Of a stretch of 64,000 bases of DNA, positions 26,701 to 38,700 are shown one piece after another. A program made the position numbers and the translations under genes. Numbering within the stretch: the first letter of the stretch is position 1; each line of letters opens with the position of its first letter. The DNA is from Owenia fusiformis (Eukaryota > Annelida > Polychaeta > Sabellida > Oweniidae). The notes beneath the pieces were generated by a model. It saw only the letters and a list, made by a program, of their open reading frames with translations. It made no database searches and was not told the origin of the DNA. The stretch spans positions 21,209,936 through 21,273,935 of the forward strand of contig CAIIXF020000006.1 of the NCBI GenBank assembly GCA_903813345.2. The letters run 5' to 3'.

Positions 26701-29700
26701 TGACAGTGAGTATTTTCGCACCATGAATACATATAAGTGAAAACCCTTGCAATCTGCTGTTTTCAGCCTAATTTTGGTCATCACAATTTAAATATCTTTC
26801 AACGTTTTTCTACCTTTTAAAGATGTTCTAAGATCTCTATAATCTATTCATACAATATAGGAAAAAGAGGGATCCTCTTCCATGGTTCAGAGAAAGGATT
26901 GAACATATGATTATCCTGGGAATTTTACATGGAAGATAACATTGTTATTTTGATGAAAAGTGTTTTTTTACGGTGATACGAAATACTCATTGTCAAAGGC
27001 ATGAATGCCTGAAATCACTTTGCATTTACCTTACATTCTTTCAAACAAGGTTTATGAGATGTAACATACACTGTCTTTGTTTTCCTGGTTGCATCATAAG
27101 TCATGTCATTGAAGTAATATTCACACATAGCTAGGCAAGGTGTGTCCAATTTCAGCCAATCAAAACACGCTATTTCACGTAACTGCATTCCGTTGTATAA
27201 CCAATGACACATTTGTTGTATGGTTGTCAAGGTGAGGAGATTGAAATTGATGCTTTGTCAACTTGACCCTTGCTGCTTCATTCCTCTCAGGAATCAATTG
27301 AATGATTCCGCACACAATGCAGGAGTCCAGGACTTAAATCCTGTAACAACACATTTGTCATTGTAGTCAATAACGAAATGTAATTATAAGTCAAAAACTT
27401 TATATCTTTTACATTTGCACTGTCATAAGGACATTACCTCCAAACAACAGATAGCAACTTTGGCCTGCTTTTCTTTTGGGTGTAAATCTCTCCATACATA
27501 CTTGTATTCAGATGGTTTGAATGTGACTCCATTACAAATGGGTCCAAATCAAATTCGGACACTGTTACTATGAGACATTTTACAGACCCGTAGCCAGGGG
27601 TGGTTTGAGTGGTTCGAGCAACCCCCCCTCCCCCTTGGCCAAAAATTCTTACAGAATCCTGCAGGTTTTCATCATTCTGAGTATTTTTTAAGAGAATTAG
27701 ACCGAATTTTTTAACCTCCCTTGGCAAATTCTGGCTACGGCCCTGTGGTTATAAACAAAAGACTAATCATTCCTAATTTGGTTGCAACCGGCAAAATGAA
27801 GACAGTCCCACAATTTATAGGCAACGGCTGATCCAAAATGTTTTACATATAAGAATATTGAATTGGTTGTGTACTATTGATAATACCTTGATTCTTCTAT
27901 GTGAAAGCATTTGGGTCGTGTGCCACTTTGAATGTGTATATAACGTCACCATAGGAGTTAATCCTCTGAAGTATCATAATCATACTTAATTTATCCTGCC
28001 TCGCAACATATCATGCTTTTGAGATTGACAACATAGACTCACTCAAATTCAGGTCCCTAAGAATTTAAGTTAGATGTGCCTATTAAACATACAGTGTATA
28101 CCTGTTTAATAAGGGACAAGTTTAGCTCGTTAGACATGTAATAACATTTTTAATAGGAACATATTTACAATTGCTTCTCAGCCTAATGCACAAACATACA
28201 TAATTTAATTAATCCTTCAGTATGTTTTAAAATCTTAATTTAATATACATAATTTAAACCCTCAGTATCTTTAAATCCGATTGACACTGCCATTTTATCA
28301 AAATTAAAGTAACAATCACATATAGACACAGTAAAATTTACCTAATTTAGATAATATGCATGCACAGTATTTTATTCAATAATACAATAGTCATTCATGC
28401 TTGATATTTAAATCAATCAACCTATGATTAATAAATCAATTTTAGTCAATTAACCAAACAAGACCAAAAATTGTATTAATATCAATAGTTTCAAACTGCA
28501 AAAACTCCCAAACTTAACCTAAATTCTCGAAATATTATAGTATGTGAAAATTATAACATATTTTAAAATCATTAAATACACAACCATTATTGGCTTTTAA
28601 TTGTTTTAATTTCTGTAACATCAAATTTACTCATGGATGTTTTGTTCCAACAAGATAACAATGGATATCATACAAGAAAAATGTAATACCACCTGTGCCA
28701 CTTAACATTGCCATCCATATCTATTATTTACTGTTTTTGACAAACATTTATGTGATATAAATATGATTAATCATGTTTTCAGGGAGATAGAGGACCTCCA
28801 GGTTCCAAGGGGTCTAAAGGCAATGATGGAGAACAGGTAAGTAAAATATTTATACTTTATTCTATATTCACTTTAATTGGGCATATTTCAAGAAGTTAGC
28901 ATATTAAATCCTAAGGCCCCCTCACATATGAACGAATCCACCAAACGCAGCCTGACGCATGTGGTAAATTAGTCATTTCTGGCGAATATTGAGCGAAAAT
29001 GTTTAAAAATATGTTACATAATAGAAAACATAACGAATAGTAATGTAAGGTAACTATTTGTTGCGAATGTTTTACGAAGTGTGACGAATTACTACTTTTC
29101 TTCTCTAAGATGCGTTGCGTCTCGCAAACAACCTTTGACATCCCCTTCAGCGAGTAATAACGCATACATGCGAAATAAAGCGTAATTATGCGCATTCTTC
29201 CGAATCTGAACAAAGCCTTACGAAAAGCAGGAGGCGTCAGCGATTCCCGTCAGCGATTAACAACGCATACATGCGAACCAAAGCGCAATTGTGCGCATGC
29301 TTCCGAATCTAAACGAACCTTTGCGAAAAGTGTAAGGGTCAATTTACTTGACAACACCACACTATCATATATAAATCTGAAATTGTTAACCTATTCACAC
29401 AACGTAAGTTAATGAAATATAAAAATGGCAAGACGATTTTGTGTCAGAGCATGCCTCCGCGGAAAGTGTGATATCTCTTTATTCTTAGTTATTGATGCAA
29501 TGCAAGCATACCAATCTTTCTTCCATTGAACACTCTATCTACACATAAAAGAAAGTCATTCTGAAATAAGTGGGTGGCATTTTTTGGTGTCACCCTGTAT
29601 TTAATATGGCTCTTCTGACATTTCTAACATAGTCTACCTTAATTAAGAGGTCGTAGTCAACACAGATTTGAAATTCATACAGTGATCATCCATTGGGAAT

Positions 29701-32700
29701 GTTATTAACATGTACAATTGGTTACCATGCCAAGCAATTATTGTAATTACTTCAGTTTGAATGAAATATCCCTATGTTTTATGGTTTTGGGTCGTAATAT
29801 TTGATATTAGAATGGAAGGGGAGGGGTGTTGGACACTGTTTCTTTTGACGCTTGAATTGGGTTTGTTTTTAATGACAATATTCGCTTAAAGATTTTGTTT
29901 CTCTTGTGTTTTCTGATCATGTTTGGTATTTTCCCTTTGGTATTATATCAATACATTTCTTATTATTAGACTCGTAAAACAAAAATACGTTTAAACTAGT
30001 TTTTACAATTTATGTCAGGCAAATTACACTTAATTTCAAGTTGACACAGTGCTTTAGATTATTTCCCAAAGTCCAACCTTTAATTTGGCACGATCTTGTC
30101 TTGCCATGGTACACTTCCTGCAGGAGAGTTGACCCAGTGCTTCAGAGTATTTCTCACAATCTTCCCCTTTTTGTTTGCTGTGTTGTGGCCTCTGATATTG
30201 ACAGGCCTGACATCTTCCAAGTTGCGATCTCTCCTCCATTCCCCAGGAACCATGTCGCCTCTTCTGTCCTCTTGGTCAATCAGTGCATTTTGCATTGTAG
30301 GGTACCTCATTCTCATCAAGTTGTGGAGAATGCAGCATGTCTTGACTATCAGCCTCGCTGTGGATGGCTTATGGTTCATCGTTGAGAGGAGTACCTGAAA
30401 TGTTATTATGCGTTAAATTGAATTAATTTGAAAATACGGATTAATAGTTAAACTGTCATAGGTCGAATGTGGAACTCGGTTGGTTCCAATTTATGCGCAT
30501 CTTTCAAATTATTTATCAAACAAAACATACTATTTTCATGTCTCAATTAGCGGAAGTTCGAATGAAGTCTCATTTACTCGAAGTCGAATAAACGTATCTA
30601 GATAGTCCCAGGAACTTGGAGTTTAACTGTTTGTTTCGCCGACAAATATTATAAATTACAATGTACCTGGAATCGGTTGGCCAAAATTCCAAAGGCGTTT
30701 TCTGAAACCCTCCTAGCCCTCGATAACCGGTAACCAGGTGGCGAATAGTGGCAGCTAGTTTGAGGCCTGGACCTAAAGGCTCTCTGTACCAGCTATGTTG
30801 TTTCCATAGCCGAGGACGGACCCTCTCAAAGATTTCGTCATACATTTCTGTTGGCATACAGAGGAACTTTTTGAATGTTCTTGGGTCCTCTCTTCTCAGC
30901 TCCACCATGAGCTGATCATATATGCCGAATTGGCGCCGTCTGTCTGGATTCAACCATTGTCTCCTCCAGATGCCACGTCCTCTGGCTCCCCTTCTCCGCC
31001 TAAAATGGCCTCTGATGAACTCATGAATGTTAAGTTGCTGCGTTAAAACTTCTTGCTGGGCCATAGCAGCCACATACTGCAGCCTCAGTCGATCTGTGTC
31101 TTCCATGACAAAAGAATTATTTGATTTAATTTGGTATTCTCTCAATTATTCAGCTTAACGTAGATCCAATTCGTAAGTATTCGTTCCACTGCGTACAAGG
31201 TTGCAAACTGCCGCAATGGTTCGTAATGGTTCGTAATGGGATCGTCGTCAGTCGCTTGATATGCAAATTATGGGGATACGACCTTATCCCCAGCGACCTG
31301 TAACGTCACTTGACGAAGCCAATGCGAAGGTTAACCGATCGTTAACGCATTGAAACGAATTTCAACGAATGACACACGAAACTTTTATTCGCTGCAATTT
31401 TTTGAACATGTTCAAAATTTTCCGACGAAAAAGACTAATTTCAACCGAGGTAAACGCTGACAAACGCATCTATACGAACACTGCGACGTACTGTCACGAA
31501 CTCGTACTAATGAGAACGAATTTGACTAATTTCCTATTCACCACTATACGCAAGTTGACGTAAAGGGGTTTTCGTTCATATGTGAGGGGGGCTTTAGTCA
31601 AATTCCAATTCCCTTGGAATATAGCTATGTTAGATTATATTACTATTATATCTTAAATCATAGAAAAAATTTTGTTATTAAGAATATTGCTGTAACATAG
31701 TTTAAGCTTAGTTTCTATTCATTGTAGGGACCCCCAGGCTCTGCAGGACCAAGAGGTGCTCCTGGAGGCCCTGGTGCTCATGTAAGTAAATAAAGTAATT
31801 AGATCTGATTTTGATAAAAAAAGATGGGATTTAAAACACACAAAACTCAACAATTTCACTTAGATTATCTAGTATAAAGTTCAGTTTTACAATACAAGAC
31901 TTGAAATAAGTGTAAAAGTTACATGTAAAAGTTACTGTCCAAGTTTTTTAGTGCCTTGTTCTAATGAATCTTGTTATTGTAGGGACCCCCAGGAGAACAA
32001 GGCTTACAGGGTGTTAGAGGACCTCCTGGTATGAAGGTAGGCTAACTATTATACTCATAATATTGTATTAAAAAAGCTTGGTATTGAAAACAAATAAATT
32101 ATCACATTGTACATGTATATTGAGTTGAATTTTTCGAATTACTTTTAACATGTTTTTTCTGATTTGATAGCATGTAAGCAATAAATAAAAAAAGAAAATC
32201 AAAGTTGCAATTGTTGTTATGATTTCAGGGTGCTCAAGGCCCACTGGGTCCCTCAGGCCCTATAGGTCTCCCAGGACTACAAGGCTTGCCAGGTATTGAG
32301 GGCCACAAAGGAGAGAAAGGAGATCATGGCAAGCTTGGTAACCCTGGACCTGCTGGTCCTACTGGTATACCAGGACCTCCTGGGGAACAGGTACAATATG
32401 ATAGTATTCCCGTTGATTTTTATCAAATAATCATTCCTTGGCCATTCTTGATTCTCCAATCTTTCATTTCTGGATTATATCTTTTTGCTATTTGCTGGTC
32501 TTGTCTGATATGCATATATGATCCCCAGATTTCCAGTCTGTTAAATTAATGTTCAGGGTTTCACACTGATATACATAATAAGATAAGAAAATGGTTACCA
32601 GGTGGCAGAGACTGGTACTCAGTATATTACATCTGATTAGTTGTTAGTTTTTAAAAATCCATTACCTGATTCAGTGTGTTATTTTCAAAATCGATTGTTG

Positions 32701-35700
32701 AAATTGATTGAAATGAAAATTGACCACAAGGCAACCATGAGATGCATACATACAATGAAACACTGTTGATGTCTGTTTTTAGGGAGGAAGTGGATCACCA
32801 GGACCCCCGGGACCAGAGGGTAGACAGGGTATGAAAGGAGAGAGAGGTCTAGATGGACAACCCGGAACAGCTGGAGTAGATGGACCCCCTGTAAGTTACA
32901 ATAACAAAGACCTTGATTCTATTGGCAAATATATGACCTTAGGTTTTTACCCATTGCCAAAGAGCCTTAAATCTCCCTCTGAGATCATTCTACTAACAAT
33001 GATCAGAAAATTTTTAAATTTATATAGATATTATAATTAAGGAATTTTATCATTCTGTCTTAAACAATAGAATATTCCCCAAAGCCTCTTATGTTATATC
33101 AAATTAATCTTCCATTCTAGGGTATCCCAGGAGGCCCAGGGCCAAAAGGTGATGAGGGAAAGATGGGACCTCAAGGTATCCCAGGCCCAAGAGGACCCAG
33201 AGGTCAGGATGGAGCTGCGGGTCACAAGGTGAATCATTTTATTGAATACTTCAATTCCAAACTTGTCAATTCCTTGCATTGGTACATAGCTTTCATCACA
33301 AATTCATGTTTTATTTGAGAATTATTTTTATGATGAAAACATAAAAGAGTAAAAAATAAACTAAAGTTACTTAAACTTGGTTTATATAAATAAAAAATAG
33401 AAAAATAAATAAAATAGAATATACTTGCATGTATTTATTTTTATCTTTATATGCCTGTTGAAACTTTAAGTTCCCATATGGTGTAGGCATGGAGATGTTT
33501 TAAAACTATTTTGTATTATTCAATTAAATTATCTTGTGTTATGTTTTGTTTCCAGGGTCCAGTAGGATTCCCAGGAGCTCCAGGGCCACCTGGTCCAGCA
33601 GGGCCCAAGGTGAATATTGCTCCCTTAAAATATAAACTTTTCAAATGTAGAGTCATTGATTGGTATTAAGCACAAGGGCAACATTTGAAAAACTACACAA
33701 AAGAACAATTTTAAGAGAACTCCTTTTATCTTTACTCAAAGAACTCCATTTCATCATTTATTTATACAGATAATGTAATAATCATTTGTGCCTTTTCTAG
33801 AATGGATTGATAAAAAAAAATTTCCATCCCAAAAATTGATCCTCCTAAATATTTCCATTATTTCCCATTAAAAAGTTTATCCTCCAAAATACAATCATTA
33901 TTTTGCATCAAAAAGGTTAATCCTCCTAAATACTACCATCATTTCATACCAATGTTTTTTGTTGTAGGGAGTCATGGGAGTGATGGGCAAAGATGGAGAA
34001 TCAGGTCCACCTGGGCCACAGGTATGATTGACTGAACTTATTGATATATTAAAATAACATTTGATAGGGTTAAAAGGTTTTAACGATTTGAAATTGTGAC
34101 AAAAAAGATTTAAGCAAGAAATCTCATAAATACAGGGATCGTTCATAAAGAGTTGAAAAAATGTTGAGTTGTGTAAAAATGCATTTTGTAACTACATATG
34201 TTGTATCTTACCTGCAGGTATATATTGCATTTTACATAACAAGGGCCTTTAATAAAAACCTATTTTACAGGGTGCCACTGGACCAGCAGGAGAACCAGGA
34301 CAAGCTGGTGTCAGAGGAAAAGCAGTAAGTATTCTATTGTTTCATCGCATGATTTGTTCTTCATTGAGTAAATGAGATATTTAATGAAACATATTTGAGA
34401 CTTGATGTTGCATACTACAACAAGGACGATAATGTTATAGTTTTACTCTTACAAAGAGATTATGGTGTAGTATTGGATGATCTGCTATAAACAGTTTTAC
34501 TTAATTAAAGAAAGTAATTAATGTAATAATAATTCATAGTGCTTTTAATAATACTTGCTTTTGTGTCGTAGGGTAGAGATGGAAACCCCGGACAACCAGG
34601 ACCAACAGGGGAATCCGGACAAAAGGGAGACAGGGGACCGAGAGGACCACAGGGATTAAGAGGCCCCACTGGACCCCCTGTAAGTTGTTTCATTGTTATC
34701 CGATCTTGATTTTATTCTGCGATGAATTATAGATCTCAAGCACCAATCTTCTTACCGACATTTCAATTAGCCTAATGTGTTTTTCACTTTTGCATTATAT
34801 AGCCCTTTTGGAATATATAGCCCATTAAATCTTTGATTTTTAATTTTTTCACTTAGCATTAGATAATATTTATTTGGTTTGTTGAAGGGCCCCACTGGAC
34901 CTTCTGGCCCCAGAGGACCTAATGGAAACCCAGGAGCATCAGGAGAAGTTGGTTCACCAGGCTCCCCAGGAGCAAGAGGAAAACAGGGACCTCCAGTATG
35001 TACATATACATTATAACAACATTTATGTATCTCCATTTTCAGCTGTTGAAATTCATTCTTTTTGGTTCATTTAACAATTATTGATTAGAAATATGTACTG
35101 TATGTGTAAATATACAGATCTTTATGTCAAATACTATTTTAAGGGTCTAATTTGTTTTGTCTAATTATGCATTCTTATAACTCCAGGGTAGGAGAGGAAT
35201 TCCAGGACCCAAGGGAGGTCGAGGAATCAAGGGATTAAAGGGACATCAGGGAGATATAGGGTTAATGGGACTTGCTGGAGAGCCAGGGGTCAAAGGTGAA
35301 CCAGGCCCCACTGGAAGGGAAGGTAAAAAGGGAGAGAAGGGAGACCGTGGAATAGATGGACCTACTGGGCCACCTGGAGATATTGGAAGTGGTGGTGTGT
35401 CTGTAAGTTAACACTTGCATTTCTTGTATTTAAGAGTCAATATACATGATTATTTACAATAAGAAATACAATTGAGGAGGACTCATGAACTAGTAACTAT
35501 ATAATATTTGAAGAGGTTTTGAAATAATTTAAGAAATACTTAAATAAAAGAAAAATAAACAAAATATGAAAAAACGGGAACTAAGATTAACAAAATGTAT
35601 TGTGATCTACAATATGTGTTATGATTCACAATATGTATTATAATCTCCATTATTTATTATTTTATACCTACAATACATATATTAGGGTTTGAAATATGTA

Positions 35701-38700
35701 TTAATATCTACAATACACTGGTATTTTAAGATTAACAAAATGTATTAAGAGATCTTCAATATGTATGTTTCAGGGTCCAGAAGGTCTGAGAGGACCAAAG
35801 GGTGAGCCGGTAAGTTGACGAACTGAGGCATCAACAATGTATTATACAATGCATCAACGATGTATAATTATATAGGCCTCCTCTAATCATGAAATTGTGT
35901 CTCTATTAAACTACCTTGCAATATAAGAGATGTGATACTGTAAGTTAGACTTAAAACTATTATACTAAGAACCTAGCTTAATTGTTTAAAACAAGTTATT
36001 TTATTTTTCCCCAAAGTTGTTTTTAAAATGCTTCTAGAAGCAATATTTATGTGAGGACGATTTGGAAGGATAGTATATATAGTTTGGTATTTGAATTGAT
36101 GTTTGAGTATGCACTGTATTACAACCTTTACTTTCTGCTGTTTTAGGGTAGGGATGGACCCCCAGGATCACCAGGAAATCCTGTGAGTACTACATCATAT
36201 AATATGCATGAAATTCTGTAGGCATGAAATCGGAAGTAAATTAAGACTAATGATTATATCATGTGGATTCAGCTAAGATACCCCTCTGTTAAAAGAACTT
36301 TGACATAATGAAACGTCACAATAGTATTATTTCGTCAAAAATATGTTCATTGTTCATGTTAGTGTAATATGATAAATTGTTCCTTATACAGTGTTGTAAA
36401 TGCGTGCAATACTCACCATTTCCAAGAACTGAAGTGCAAGTCCATTTCTCTTTGACTTGAATCATTTAGGGAAATTCTGGTCCCCCGGGTCCTCCAGCCG
36501 AGAATTTCAACCTCCCTGCAGGTTTCTTAGAAAGTTTGAGAGTGCGACGTCGCAGGAGCATCCGTTCCAAGAGAGCTGCAAAACGTAACAGGAAACGAGG
36601 CCCAACACCAGATCTGGTGAGAACTTCCCCCATTGCTTTGGACAATTTTGATATTTTTACATCTTGTAGATTTAAATGTCCTCTTTTGAATATTCATAAT
36701 TTAATTTGGGTGATGTTTCTATATTTTTCATAAAAATTATTAGCCCAGGAGACTGTTCTCCAAACGAGCCTTGACCTTTGTATTGTGCACATATTCTCTA
36801 CAAGGTTTTAACCTTTATATCTTTGCTATTTGTTTCAAGGTATATGCTCAATCCAAACAAGGGCCTGTAGGAGCGATCACAGAAGAACATGATGAAGAGG
36901 ACCTGAACCTGGAAGATGAGGATGGCATTCTCCCTGGAAGCAAGGGTGATACTGCTAATGCTACAACTGTGCAGTTTGTAATCAAGAAAGTCTTTGAGAG
37001 GATTGAAGCACTGGAGGAGGATGTGCACCAAATAAAGTAGGTCATCAAATACTGTACGTCACAGATAATATAGGTCAACAGCTATTGTAGGTTTTATATA
37101 AAATAGGTTAACAAAATAAAGAAGGGCGTAGATAATAATGAACCAAATAAGGTAGGTCGCTTACTTTGTAAAGTAGATCACAATCCACAATATATCTTTT
37201 CATCTTATTTTCTTTACAAAAACTATTGGAAAACAACTTTTGGTATGTAGTACGAGTACAGAATTTAGTCTTTATGGTGAATATTTTTGTTACAGGTATC
37301 CTCCAGGAACCAGAGAGATGCCAGCCAGAACTTGCAAAGACATCTATCTTGCCTATCCAAAATACAAAGATGGTAAAGAATTTTATTACATTAAATGCTA
37401 TACGTATATACTTTCTGTAAATGAATCAACGGTGTAGCCACATTTGAGTTTTTATGATAATTTAACTGATAACATATTATAGTACTCGGATATGTCTTTA
37501 TAACTTTGGAGCTCCAGATACAATAATTTTACATTCATTTATAATCTACAGTGAAAAATAAAACAGGTTAATTACATGACGTTAATATTTAACTAAACTT
37601 TGAAAAGTGTTCCACTTAAAGAGGTGTTCCACTTAACAGGTTTTACTGTATTATGTTACTTCATTAGGCTGGTATTGGATTGACCCTAATCTTGGAGCCC
37701 CAAATGATGCTATACAGGTGTGGTGCAACCTCACATCTCAGGGAGAGACCTGTATTTATCCCAACTACAAATCTAGAATGGTATGTCTAAAATCCTCATC
37801 TTCTATTCTATTAGGTCTCAAGTAAAAACAGTTTATGATAATTACTTCTAATTTAGGATTAGTGATTGGGTAGCAGAGAATATTTTTGTGAGATTATATC
37901 ACAAAAGTTTATACGATCTGGCTTGCCTTTACTGCAACACAATTGTGTTTCATTTCATTTTGTGTCTCATTCTTCAGATGGTACCCAGATACTGGCCTAA
38001 AGATGAGTCCAAGGCTAACAAATGGTTTAGTGATTTCTATGGAGGATTTAAGGTAAGAACTACGCTTTGAAAATCAATCTAGCTTTAACAAATAAGATAT
38101 TATCATAATAACAAATGATTTTCGATTGCCCTAACCTGATGAATGAATCTCAGAATGTTTTTAACTTTCAAATTTTAACCTGAAATCTGCATTTTAATGT
38201 CTATTTGTGATACAGCTTTTCTATCATGGCTACATTTACATGTATTTTAAGGTGGAATACACCACAGCAATCCAGATGGCATTCATCCGTATGATGAGTA
38301 ACGGGGCTCACCAGAAGTTCACCTATTTCTGCACCAACTCAGTCGCCTACCATGACTCAAGTAGCAAATCCAACAAACATAGTATCATCATTATGGGAGA
38401 AAATGATTTTGAATTTAAAAAGTTTAAAAACAGAGATGTGGTGTTTGATGGATGCCAGGTAAGATTGTATTTTTCTTCATTCTCTTAAGTGGGTTGTGTA
38501 GAAATAGCTAATCCACCAAAAATCCTTTAAAAAGCTTTTCTGAACTATTATGACTTCTGGAGTAAAACAAGACATAAATAAAATGAAGTAAAAAATAAAA
38601 AATAACACAAAAATAAAGAATTTTGAACAATTATTAATCTTGGATGTCTCGAATAATTTTTTCTGTGTGTGTTTCAATTCAGAGTCGCAAGTCCAACAGC

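Noticed and set aside
29148-29330. Possible CRISPR-like direct repeats
   Set aside because: Only two copies, contiguous and inside the Harbinger end; eukaryotic context.
30041-30398. Plus-strand open frames of 100-114 codons
   Set aside because: Antisense shadow of the HARBI1-like transposase remnant.
38216-38251. Alternative 5' extension of the COLFI exon ([12 protein letters not shown])
   Set aside because: In frame after a valid AG, but it would insert 12 residues where the family has none; the acceptor at 38250-38251 fits the conserved spacing better.
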